Below are positions 9,079 through 19,000 of a stretch of 46,325 nucleotides of DNA, in pieces. How positions within the stretch are numbered: position 1 is the first letter of the stretch; each line of letters starts with the position of its first letter. Made by a program: the position numbers and the translations under genes. The notes beneath the pieces are model-generated. The model was not told the DNA's origin. It saw nothing but the letters and a program-made list of their open reading frames with translations, and made no database searches. Origin of the DNA: Sergeia podlipaevii (taxonomy: Eukaryota > Euglenozoa > Kinetoplastea > Trypanosomatida > Trypanosomatidae); contig JASANZ010002106.1 of assembly GCA_030849805.1 (NCBI GenBank), positions 1 to 46,325 on the forward strand, read 5' to 3'.

Positions 9079-10539
9079 CGAAGTGTGGGGTGAAACAAAA
9101 AACAAGAAAAATAGAGAGAGAGGGAGATGTATACAGAGAATATGTGGATTTCCCTTTTTTCCTTTTTTTTTTTAAGTGCAATTACACGGTTAATATGTTT
9201 GTTCATTTGATGTGGTTTTGATATCACTTTTTTTTTTTTTTTTTAGTTGTTTATTATTTGATGTTGAGAGAAAGCTGAGGTGCACACTTCCTATCGCCCG
9301 TAGCGATGCTACCCAGCATTCTTTTCCAATCATTTTTTTTTTTTTTTTCGGATAGTGCTACGATGAGCTGCTATTGTGTGGGTGAAAAAAAGAAAGAATT
9401 ATGGCTTGATATGCAGCTACACGGTTAAGTGAGAGCAGAGGGACCTTAAGTTACCTATTTTTTTTCTTAATTTTTTCTTGATGAAAAAAAAAGCCGGAGG
9501 TGAAAAAAAGCTAATGAAAAGGAAATGGGAAAGAACGAGGTAAATAAAAAAGTACTTTGGAAAAGGGATAGACGAGATAACAAGAAAAGCGTGATGCTGT
9601 TTCTTGATATCCTTTTTGAATAATATGAGCTTTCTTTCCTTTTCTATAAAAAGAAATCTGCTTTGACTTTCACATATTGCTTTCTAAACTATATCACTCT
9701 AAGAAGGCCTTTTATTTTACTGAATGACTAAACTGACTGCGTTAAACGTTATAACATGATTTGTTAAATTCAAACAAACCCCCTCAAAAAATGAAACAAG
9801 AGAAGAAAAAATGAGATTGTGGGTTACTCACTACTTTCATTTTCTTCTCTATCCCCCTTTTTCTTTCTTGTGCGGCGATGCTGCTAGGAGATTACATAAG
9901 GCGGGGGGGAGGGGCATTTATCATTCAGTGGCTGCTTTTTGCTGGACTTCGTTACTGCCACGGTAGGTATCTGATACTTGCATAGAGTTAACTCTTTTTT
10001 TCTATGTAAGTTGCACCATTCTTCTACTAATTTTTCTCTTTTTATCTTCTCTCGATCTCTCGCAAATTGCACTTGCTTAGTTTTATATAGCAGAACAGAC
10101 CCTCACTTATTCCCCCCTGTGTTGGGGGGTCTCAGTGCGAAACGTAGTAGGAACGCGCTTGAAACATACTTACCATTCTTCCCCCCCCCTTTACTTTGGG
10201 GACTGCTTTTTTTTTTTTTGTGGGTTTGACTTTTTTTGTTTCTCTATTCTCTCTTAGTTTTTCTTCTACAGTTTTTCTTCTTTTTATCTTGTGGGAGAGA
10301 GAGAGGGAGAGAAGTTAAAATAGGAAAAAAAAGAAGAAGAAGAGGAAGCAAAGGGATACAATCGCACGGCCGACATTGGCTTTAACGAAAAAAAAAAACC
10401 AGGTTAGCAACAATCATTTGCAATCTCTATAGGCAACCTTAAGAAAAAAGATTTGCCTCTATGAGCTTAGGGTGCATTTCTATTTTCTTTTTTTCACTTT
10501 CTGCATTTTACATCCCGTTTGCTGGTGTTATTATTGTTT

Positions 10540-10552
10540 TCTACCGTTTTAG
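10540..10552 (+). promoter_or_regulatory. Putative spliced-leader acceptor site for RAPTOR
   Basis: Pyrimidine-rich DNA runs from about 10484 to 10550 and ends in AG at 10551-10552. This would leave an 18-nt leader with no ATG before 10571. No other AG lies between this one and the start codon. Inference from consensus only. Confidence 0.4.
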
Positions 10553-10570
10553 CTGTTTTTCTTCTTTAAT

Positions 10571-13500
10571 ATGCTTGCTCGCAGACGTAGGGCACACTTA
10601 TCATCAGGGACAGCGGCTGCCACCGCTCTAAGTGGCTCTGGAGGAGAACCAGGAGGAACCACGTCTGGAGGCTTAGGTACTGCTGAAGGAGGCTCTACAG
10701 CCTCTTCGGTTTCGCGGCAGCATATCTCTAACTCACGACGGCTGCACTCTGTGGATGCCATCATCGAGGAGCGGATGACGGAGTTTGCACCATACGTACT
10801 TCCTTCGCTTGTTAATGACAAGGAATACGGCGAGACGGCGTCGTCCGCATCAGCCGCGACGGTAACCTCGGCTGGGGACATGACGAGCAGCAGTGGAGCT
10901 GCCTCGAACGACGTCACGGTCGTTGAAGGTGCATCGCGACAGCGTATTCGCATTTCTCATATGTTGCTTCTTATGTACTTGCACATCGGCAGTGATCCAC
11001 CAGACTTCCCCAGAGTGCAGCCGTGCGCTAAGACGGAGTGCTGGATGGACCCCATGGTAGCACACATTACACAGTACGTGCCACATGGGAGCGGAGGAGG
11101 AGGAGGCAGTGACAGCATCGCTGAGGCCCTCGAGCGACAGTATCGCTCCTTTGTCAAGGACGACGTTGACACACTGCGTGTAGTGGAGGCGAGTGTGGAG
11201 ACGGCACGTGCGTCATTAGTAAAGGTGCGGCGTGCGGCGTGCGATGGACGGGTGCTGGTACATTACAATGGGCATGGCATGCCACGTGCGACGGACTTGG
11301 GAGAGCTCTGGATGTTTGACCGCGAACGTACGCATTATGTTCCACTCAACATTCTCGACGTCGCGGAGCTTGCTGACTCGCCGACGCTTTACGTATTAGA
11401 TTGCAACTCCGCAGGGTCCGTGCTGCGCAGATGGTATCAGGAGCGGATGCATGAGCGCCGCCCACATGATGTTTTCATTTGTGCCTGCAGTTCTGGAGAG
11501 ACTCTTCCGCTGAGTCCTTCGCTACCGGCGGACATGCTCACCTCCTGCCTCACGACACCACTGCGAACACTGCTGGAGTGGTACATCAACTTTTCGCACC
11601 ACAAGCTGCTGCTACCGCAGGTGTCGGATGACATGATCCGAAACATACCCGGCGACTTGGCGGACCGTAAGACCCCACGAGGAGAGCTCAACTGGATTTT
11701 AGGCGCAGTGACTGACATGATCGCCTGGTGTACACTGCCTCCTGCGCAGTTTTACTATTTATTTAGACAAGACGCGACCACACGCACGATTTTTAGAAAC
11801 GTCATACTGGCGGATCGACTGATGAGAGAGGCAGGGTGCACCCCTGTTACGCACCCACCACTTCCCGAGGAGGCCCATCTGCATCACGCCTGGGAGCTGC
11901 TAGAGTACACAATTGAAAAGGCGCTCAGCCAGCTTCCGCGGATGTTTACACCTGATTCGACAGAGGTGTATGAGACCTCCACGTTCTTTGACGTTCAGTT
12001 GACCGCCTTTGAGGTATGGGTAGAGTCGGGCGACCTCTCCCAGACGCCAGAGCAGCTGCCCTGCGTACTGCTCGCTCTCACGCTTATTGCATATCGTGTG
12101 CGCGCCTTTACACTTCTTGTGAAATATCTCGACTCTGGCCGAATAGCAGGCAAACGCTCTATAATGTGTGGCATTCTCCCTTACATGAGCAAATTTCTCA
12201 CGCAGGCTCCAGAGGCTTTTCTTATCGTGACCATCCTATGGATGCAGGTCATTCGTGCTGACCCAGCGGAGGGGTGCGCCGAGCTGCAGCGCTCTCAATG
12301 CGAAAAGTACATTACTAGCTTTCTAAAGCTAGATGAGAACCTCACACGCGTCGTGCGCGTGCAGTATGGCCAGAACATTAGCGGTGACGTTCATCAACAA
12401 CAGGGCAGGGACCAGCATTCCTCGCCAGCAGCGGCCTCGGCGCTTTACCACTCTGCTAACAAGGCTGGTAGCAAGAGCACAGAGAACATGACTAGCTTTA
12501 GCAGCCCTACGTCTGCTTTAGCTGAAAACGGCAATGGCACTGGCTTTGACACTGACGGGAGACAAGCGCCGTATCACTATCCTCGCTTAGCGGCGTCGCC
12601 ACACGCGGGAGGCATGCGGACCTCCGCAGCGATGGCGGACATGGCGCTGCTGGGTGGCTCTTCCGGGGGCTCTTTCGCTTCACCCAGCGGTGGCACCACT
12701 CCCACGCAGCCGCTGCAGCCCGCGAGGACATCTTCCGCTTCCCCGCGGTCTCCGGACCAGCCTCTACAGCCTATTCAGCAGCCCCAGCTGAGCAGCATCG
12801 CCACGCACGCGATCCAGCCTGGTGACACGGTGTACTACCTTCCTGTGGATGTGGACCTGCCTCGATGCAAGAGCATGGCTTGCTACATTCTGTGCCAGCT
12901 GCAGCAGCGCGGTGGCAAACAGTGCCTCGCGTGCTGGAACAACAAACTCCTCGCCGCTGCCTTTCCGTGTCTGTCGTCCACCAACGCGGAGCTGCGGTCG
13001 TGGGCTTGCCTGGTGTTGTCGAAGCTTTTTACGGGCCTTCGACATGCGAAGAACTTTGCGTCGCGCGAGTGTGCCTCTCGTCTTGATTTGTTTACTCGTT
13101 TATTGCAGGATGACAGCCCTATCGTGCGTAGCTCTTGTGTCACACTACTCGCCAGCATCGTCGGTGTCCGCGCGGACTTGCTCGCCGCCGATCAGCAGCT
13201 GCGCCGTTTGCAGATGGAGAAGTCCCTCTTGATTCGCCTGCGCGGCTACTTGTTTGACGCGAGCATGGCGGTGCGTGAGGAATTAATTTTCTTTGGCTGC
13301 CAGGTGCTCTACTCGTACCGCCGTGCACTGCCAGAGGAATACGTGGGAAGGTTCTCTGAGTACATTCAAGAAGTTGGGCGTCAGGACACCAGCAACAACG
13401 GCGGTGGCAGCAGTGTCAGTAGTGGAAGCAGTGCTGGGTGCACAAGTCTCAAGTGGGCTCTGCTGGAGGCAGATGTGCAGGTGAAGTCCCTTCTGAACTC

Positions 13501-15145
13501 TGCCCGTCCAACTGTTAGCACTTTGTTCAATGACGCTGTGGTCTTCGACACGGCGCTGCTCAGTCGCGACGATCTTTTGCCAGCGACTCTCGAGTTAGAC
13601 CCTGCATGCCTGACCCCGGAGAGTCTGGAGATCGTGCGTGGCCTTCTTCACGATGCGGCCCTCATGTTGTGCACCCTCTTCTACAATTGCGATGGCGCGA
13701 CAGTCAACAAGTCACTCCATGCACTCGCAACCGACGCAGCGCCGCAGTCTCATCGTTTCGCTTCAGAGGCGCTGCGGACCATGTCTCACGTGGCCTCGAT
13801 GGATGCGTCCTACTACATGTCCGAGGCGGACCGTGCGCGTGCGACGTGGAACACTGACATGATGAGACAACTCGTGTTAAACATGAAGGACCGCAAACTG
13901 GAACCATATCAGCCCACTTCCATATCTCAGCGAGGGACTAGCAGCAGCGGCAACCGCAACGGGGGGTCTGATGACGCCAGTGGCAGTAGCGCGATGCCTT
14001 CGCCTACTCATAGAGCGGGCGACGCAGAGGCGAGCGATCTTGCAGGGATGCCTGCTGTTGCCCGATATCAAGTGCTACCGAGTGTGGTCCGCGCAGATAC
14101 GGTGGTGTGTGGGGCTTTCAGAGCGCTGGAGCCGTCCATGGTGCTGGTCACGAAGGATCAACGCATTTCGTACGTTTCATACGACAACTACGACAGTACG
14201 CCTGTGGTGCTCAAGTCCTTTGCAGTGCGCACGCGCAGTCTTATTCATGAGGTATGTGTAATCAACGACCTCTCTGAGCAATCTGGTCTGCTCATTGTAG
14301 ACAAGCGCGGCGGTTTTTCACTGTTCAAGGGGTGCTGGGATGAGGAGTCCATCCCAACCGAGGCAGCGGCTTTCTCTGCGTGCCCGCCACCACCAAGCAA
14401 CGCATGGATCAATCTACGCACGGTTTACCGCACGAACACGGCTACACTGTACTATGGAGGTCCAATTGGTCCAACTGGTGGCACGGAAATACATGCACTT
14501 TCTCTCGCCGAGGAACAGGTTACACAGCGACTCGAGGTATCTGGCAACCCGATTTTGACCTGCATGAACCCTCATACAATGCAGCGGGTGCTGCTTGCGG
14601 GGTTTTCAGACGCGATCGTGCGCTACTACGATGATCGGCAGGGCCAAGGGCAAGTAGGTGCATTTGGTCTGTTGCAGTGCCACACACGCGGTGGCGGCGT
14701 TGGTGTTGCAGCGGCTACTACGGGCACTGACTCTCTTTTAGGTGTGGGGCCCATTTCCGGTTCCACCGGCTGGACAATCGCTGCTGCTACAGGGCAAGGT
14801 CTGTTTCTCTTTGATGCACGGAAGCTCAGCGAGCCAGTGCTGACCCTCTCCCATTGCGAGTTATACCACTCTGGCAGTCCCATTGGCGGTCTCACCAACG
14901 CTCAAGTAACTGAGGCTCCTTATGTGACTGGTTGTTCAGTCGGCGTGCACACTGGACTTATTGGTCTTTGCTTCTCTGATAGTACGTACGCGGCGTATAA
15001 CAGCAAGGGTCAGCTGCTTAATGATTGCCCAGTGCCTGTGACGTCGGCATCGGGAACGAGCCTTGTACTGCCTTCGAGCTGTATTGTGCATCCCCTTAGA
15101 CCCACCGTATCCTTTGGAGGAGACATTATGTTTCTGCATGTGTAG
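10571..15145 (+). CDS. RAPTOR: RAPTOR, scaffold subunit of TOR complex 1
   Basis: 1524 residues from ATG 10571 to TAG. RAPTOR binds the TOR kinase and recruits substrates, coupling nutrients to growth in the cytosol. The N-terminal RNC (caspase-like) domain is clear: LVHYNGHGMPRATDLGELW (H231, H235), SPTLYVLDCNSAG (C278), then GELNWILGAVTDMIAW and LFRQDATTRTIFRNVILADRLM, which match the RAPTOR family closely. A HEAT-like helical part follows (about 480-600 and 755-930, for example LLQDDSPIVRSSCVTLLASIVG), interrupted by a Ser/Gly/Pro/Gln linker (about 603-745). The C-terminal third (about 1165-1524) has WD40-like beta blades with GH-, D- and S-rich strands. The length is close to human RAPTOR (about 1335) plus linkers. 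The Gly/Ser/Thr-rich first 50 residues are poorly conserved. No frameshift was seen. Confidence 0.93.
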   Translation: MLARRRRAHLSSGTAAATALSGSGGEPGGTTSGGLGTAEGGSTASSVSRQHISNSRRLHSVDAIIEERMTEFAPYVLPSLVNDKEYGETASSASAATVTSAGDMTSSSGAASNDVTVVEGASRQRIRISHMLLLMYLHIGSDPPDFPRVQPCAKTECWMDPMVAHITQYVPHGSGGGGGSDSIAEALERQYRSFVKDDVDTLRVVEASVETARASLVKVRRAACDGRVLVHYNGHGMPRATDLGELWMFDRERTHYVPLNILDVAELADSPTLYVLDCNSAGSVLRRWYQERMHERRPHDVFICACSSGETLPLSPSLPADMLTSCLTTPLRTLLEWYINFSHHKLLLPQVSDDMIRNIPGDLADRKTPRGELNWILGAVTDMIAWCTLPPAQFYYLFRQDATTRTIFRNVILADRLMREAGCTPVTHPPLPEEAHLHHAWELLEYTIEKALSQLPRMFTPDSTEVYETSTFFDVQLTAFEVWVESGDLSQTPEQLPCVLLALTLIAYRVRAFTLLVKYLDSGRIAGKRSIMCGILPYMSKFLTQAPEAFLIVTILWMQVIRADPAEGCAELQRSQCEKYITSFLKLDENLTRVVRVQYGQNISGDVHQQQGRDQHSSPAAASALYHSANKAGSKSTENMTSFSSPTSALAENGNGTGFDTDGRQAPYHYPRLAASPHAGGMRTSAAMADMALLGGSSGGSFASPSGGTTPTQPLQPARTSSASPRSPDQPLQPIQQPQLSSIATHAIQPGDTVYYLPVDVDLPRCKSMACYILCQLQQRGGKQCLACWNNKLLAAAFPCLSSTNAELRSWACLVLSKLFTGLRHAKNFASRECASRLDLFTRLLQDDSPIVRSSCVTLLASIVGVRADLLAADQQLRRLQMEKSLLIRLRGYLFDASMAVREELIFFGCQVLYSYRRALPEEYVGRFSEYIQEVGRQDTSNNGGGSSVSSGSSAGCTSLKWALLEADVQVKSLLNSARPTVSTLFNDAVVFDTALLSRDDLLPATLELDPACLTPESLEIVRGLLHDAALMLCTLFYNCDGATVNKSLHALATDAAPQSHRFASEALRTMSHVASMDASYYMSEADRARATWNTDMMRQLVLNMKDRKLEPYQPTSISQRGTSSSGNRNGGSDDASGSSAMPSPTHRAGDAEASDLAGMPAVARYQVLPSVVRADTVVCGAFRALEPSMVLVTKDQRISYVSYDNYDSTPVVLKSFAVRTRSLIHEVCVINDLSEQSGLLIVDKRGGFSLFKGCWDEESIPTEAAAFSACPPPPSNAWINLRTVYRTNTATLYYGGPIGPTGGTEIHALSLAEEQVTQRLEVSGNPILTCMNPHTMQRVLLAGFSDAIVRYYDDRQGQGQVGAFGLLQCHTRGGGVGVAAATTGTDSLLGVGPISGSTGWTIAAATGQGLFLFDARKLSEPVLTLSHCELYHSGSPIGGLTNAQVTEAPYVTGCSVGVHTGLIGLCFSDSTYAAYNSKGQLLNDCPVPVTSASGTSLVLPSSCIVHPLRPTVSFGGDIMFLHV

Positions 15146-15616
15146 GAAGAGATGTGGCTTCTATTTTTTGTTGTTGTTGTTGCCATTTAACTCTTTGTAC
15201 ATGCTTTGATTTTTTTTTTCTTTTTCTTTTCCCTTTTCTCCTTACTGGTGCTGCCGTAACAGGAATGGACAGTGGATACTTTTGCACAATGGCGTGGGCG
15301 TGTGTATCTTTATATATATATACATCTTTTTTGCTGTTGTTGCTTTGGTCTTGCTCTATTTTTATATTGAGCAGTTTTGAGTATCATGAAGTAACAAAAA
15401 CAAAAGCACTGTTTTTTTTTTTGAAGTGATGCTCATTGGGGACGCAGCACGAGAGCACGCACTAATCTTTGATTCTAGCTTTGAGACATGAAGGAGGGGG
15501 GGGGGTGGGGGATCAGAACTTGACGGACATGCAAGCGGAGAAGCAGCCAACCCTTTACTCATATGATAAACAATGTGGGGAAGGCTTTAACAAACAAACA
15601 AACAGACGCACACGCT

Positions 15617-15695
15617 CACACACACACACACACACACACTATCAAGAGGCATAGTGAAATATTGGGAAGACCCGAAGTTGGTGTGTGTGTGTGTG
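15617..15695 (+). repeat. (CA)n and (GT)n microsatellites in inverted complementarity
   Basis: An 11-unit CA tract (15617-15639) is followed 41 bases later by a 7-unit GT tract (15681-15695). On a transcript the two can form a stem of about 14 bp. Seen directly; any function is inference. Confidence 0.7.
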
Positions 15696-16000
15696 AGATA
15701 TTCTTCTGCTTTCACTGTGACACACACTCGTATTGTGGAGTATATACACTAGTTTTTATTTATTTTATTTTGTATCTATGCACTATTTGCTTTCTCCTCT
15801 TCCTTTTTTCCCTTTTAAAAAACCTTTCCAAAAGTTTACGTTGCTTCTAACTTGCGTATATATCTTTTTTTTTTCCTTTTTGGAATCCTTTTTATTATCT
15901 TCTGTAGGCGACCAATTATTCTTTTTTTTTTTTGTCATTGCTAGACATACACACAAGCACATTTTTTTTTGTTGTTGTTGTTCCAGAAGTAGAGTAACTA

Positions 16001-16026
16001 TTCTTTTTTTTTCCTCTCTTTTTAAG
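16001..16026 (+). promoter_or_regulatory. Putative spliced-leader acceptor site for the CLU-like gene
   Basis: A T/C-rich tract at about 16001-16023 is followed by AG at 16025-16026. No further AG occurs before the start codon at 16071, so the leader would begin at 16027 and include the out-of-frame ATG at 16039. Confidence 0.45.
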
Positions 16027-16038
16027 TATATATATAAT

Positions 16039-16089
16039 ATGCTCGTGTGCTCTTACCATTTACTGCTCACATGCCCACTATTCCCATAA
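16039..16089 (+). other. Upstream ORF overlapping the CLU-like start
   Basis: ATG at 16039 opens a 16-codon frame ending at TAA 16087-16089, in a different frame from the main start at 16071, which it overlaps by 19 bases. It would be in the mature leader if the AG at 16025-16026 is the acceptor. It may lower or gate translation of the main frame. Not a protein-coding gene in its own right. Confidence 0.4.
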
Positions 16090-19000
16090 ATGACAGTCTT
16101 GAGGACACTCTACCGCCTACGAACTTGGCGATGTTTGATTTGCGACCACCTTCCTTGACGTACCAGCAAGAGACTATTCAAACCTCATTTTCTATCGCCT
16201 ACATGACCGCGTGCCAGCATGTACTTACGCAGCACGACCCTGTCAAAGCCTTCGCACCCAATGAGGCATTTCAGTCTGTGATTGACACCCGCGACGCAGT
16301 TCACTTTCAGGAAAGCCAGGCGAAGCTTGCGGAAGTAGTACGCCGATACTACCACGACTTACTGGACGTGGTCATCACCGTGGTGGACGCAGAGGACTCC
16401 CAAATGGTGGCGGTAGCAGCGGCGGTGGCACCGGAGCTGTATCAATATAACGCTCAGAGCTCTCCCGTCGGCAGCCCTAATGGCCACACAAGTACCACTG
16501 CCGCTACCGCTAATCTTTTTCCCTCTGCCTCAACAATGGCGAAGAAGACCACCACTACAATTCCTTCATTGAGCGGTACCAGCAGGCGACCAGCAACTCC
16601 AGCAGCAGCAGCAGCAGCTGGTAGCGGCGCAGCAGAGTGTAGTGACACGCCTTCGCTTGATCACCTTCCTTACGTTGCGTACGCGTGGTCACACACGACA
16701 GATCCTCTTCTCGGTCGTCTTCTTGTTCGCGACGGCTTTTTCATGTGTTTCTGGAACACCACTGTTGGCGAAAGGATTGGTCAACTTGAGCATCGCGGCT
16801 GCCTTCGCGTGCTACAGACATTTGTGTCACACTTGCATGTGCCCTTGTGCTATCACATACGCTACAAAGGTCGCGGCGTTACGTGTCTCGGACTGCTGCC
16901 TGTCTGCCGCCACTTGACTGATCTGCCAGAGCAGGACCCGGAGCTAATGGCGATGGCACAGCAGGTGGCATCTGCTTTGTGTGTTATTCCTCATGGCACT
17001 CCAGCAGACCCAAGTATTGTGGCAGCAGCACGCACAGCGACCAGCGCGTTGTTTGGGGGTGAGTCTGCGCTACTGAATAGCGGTGGTGGCATAGGCAGTC
17101 GGTCTGGCGCTGCAGCAGGCCCTGGCTATCATTTCCTCCCGCCAGGCGTATGCCCACACGTAGGCCGCGATGGTCGCTACTACTTGTTGAACAATCGCCG
17201 ATGGCTATGCCTGTGGCTTAACTCGAGTGCCGGCTATGACTGCAGCTCCCAGCGGCTGAGCTACCTTTCACTGCGACTGCTGGCACGTTCTGACTATCAC
17301 ATCAGCTGTAGAGCATTTTCAAAGGATGCATTTACGCTTGAGAATGAGGCTGCGATCGCTATCATGGCACGCGAGATTGAGAAGGGGGTACCTGACCTGC
17401 TTGTGGCGGCGCGCGAGGCGGCGGCTCGACGACTACTCCGCCGTCAAAAGAGAGTGGCAGCGGCGGAGCTTAAGGCCCTGCGGGGTCATCTGCAGAAATA
17501 CCCCCAAACACTCTCCACTTCCCCCTCTCAATCTGCTCCTAACATTTCCGATGCCGTGCGTGCGTCACAGCAGTGGACGCCGCAGCGAGGCGCAGCAGCG
17601 AATAGCACCAACAACCTTACTAGCAGTGCAAGCAACTCTGCCGTATTTGTGGCGGACTCACTGACTGTGATGCCGCAAGCCCCCTTGACTCGAAGTAGCG
17701 CAACCAACCCGCTGCGGCGTGATGACATGGAGGTGTTTTTACAGCTTTCCTCACGCACTGCGGCAGTGGCGATGAACCCATTGCATACGATGCTTGCAGG
17801 GTCGTACATGCGAAGACGCGATGCTGGCAGCGGTGGTGGCAACAGGGCTGCCGTCGCTGCTGCTCAGAGAGATGGCGGTGAGGAAGTGACGGCGGTGGCG
17901 ACAGGGGAGAGACCGGGCCGCGTCGACAGTTTGCATTGCCAAGTATTCTCAGCGTCTCTCTCCCCGTCGTCTTCGTTCTCCTCTTCATCCTCATATGATA
18001 ACGCGGAGGAGGCGAACTCGGACGAAGAAGCGTGCTGGTTTGCCGAAGAGGAACTGCAAGGCGGAGGTGCAGAGAGTTGCGAGGATGGTGATGGAGAGGA
18101 TGACAACAGGGAGGCGCGGCGGCATCGGGGTACGCGCATGAATCCTTTCCTTATGGATAGCATTATCGCTGAGTTCAACAAGGCAGGCTACCCCAAGAGT
18201 CTCCTGGGTGTCCTGTTTGTTTCTCTATTACGATATCCGTCCCCACCCCGTGCGCTAGTGCTGGAGGTAAAACGCGAAATCTTGTGGCGCGGCCTCAAGG
18301 CCTTCATCAATGCTCGCGTATATGAGGCGCGCTTCGGGCTGCAGCAGGCACTCGCCACGGTGCCGTCGGATGATGCGGATGGTGTTTCTTCTCGTGCCTA
18401 TGGATTGACATTGGGTCACATCCTTCTAACCAGCGTGGACTACCGCAGCACAGGCAGCCGCATCAGCGGGGCAGAAGTGACGGAAGACGGGGGAGAGGCA
18501 GCATTTTTGCCTGCACCTGTTGGATTCTCAAAACGGTCTCCATCGCGCTTTGGCGATGCACATGCTGATTCTACACTTGCGTCTTCCATGTCCTGTGGCA
18601 CCGGCAATGGCGGTTTGGGTATGGTGGGCAGTTACATCGAGAGCCCTTCGCCCATCTTTCCCTTCTCCCCATCATTGTCAGCAAACTGTGCGACAGACAC
18701 GCTCCATAACGCTACGGTGCCCTGTACTCCTAGTTGGGAGACTCGCGGAGCCGAAAGAGGCGGCTCGAGTGCCACCACTGCTCCTGTTGATGGAAATAAT
18801 GTGGACCTGAGCAACAGCAGTGGACTTTCTCGTTTTCTCAGCCGCGCGGCATCGCAGATACGTTTTTATGCACGCGTCTTTGCAGGAAGGCCACCAGAAA
18901 ATGGCTCCCACCACACACTGTCCGCTGCTGATGTTTCTTCCTCCCGTCCTTCCTTTTCTCCTCTTGAATCAGCTGGTGGTCCGCTAATGGATGACGACAA

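Larger units (their letters stand above)
9003..10570. other. 1.57-kb gene-free AT-rich spacer
   Basis: No credible gene on either strand. It holds a (TA)n tract at about 9055-9078, many poly-T runs, a purine-rich block at 9480-9560, a C6/G6 inverted repeat at 10112-10129, and pyrimidine-rich DNA at about 10180-10270 and again before the RAPTOR start. It presumably holds the RPA2 3' UTR and the RAPTOR 5' leader. Confidence 0.5.
15146..16070. other. Intergenic spacer with complementary CA and GT tracts
   Basis: No gene seen. It contains a (CA)n run at about 15617-15639 and a (GT)n run at about 15681-15695 that can pair with each other, a G-rich run near 15493-15509, and many T tracts. Its last 50 bases carry the acceptor site and an upstream ATG for the next gene. 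Confidence 0.5.

Noticed and set aside
16047..16070. GTG start extending the CLU-like protein by eight residues
   Set aside because: Non-ATG starts are not expected in nuclear trypanosomatid genes; ATG 16071 follows directly.
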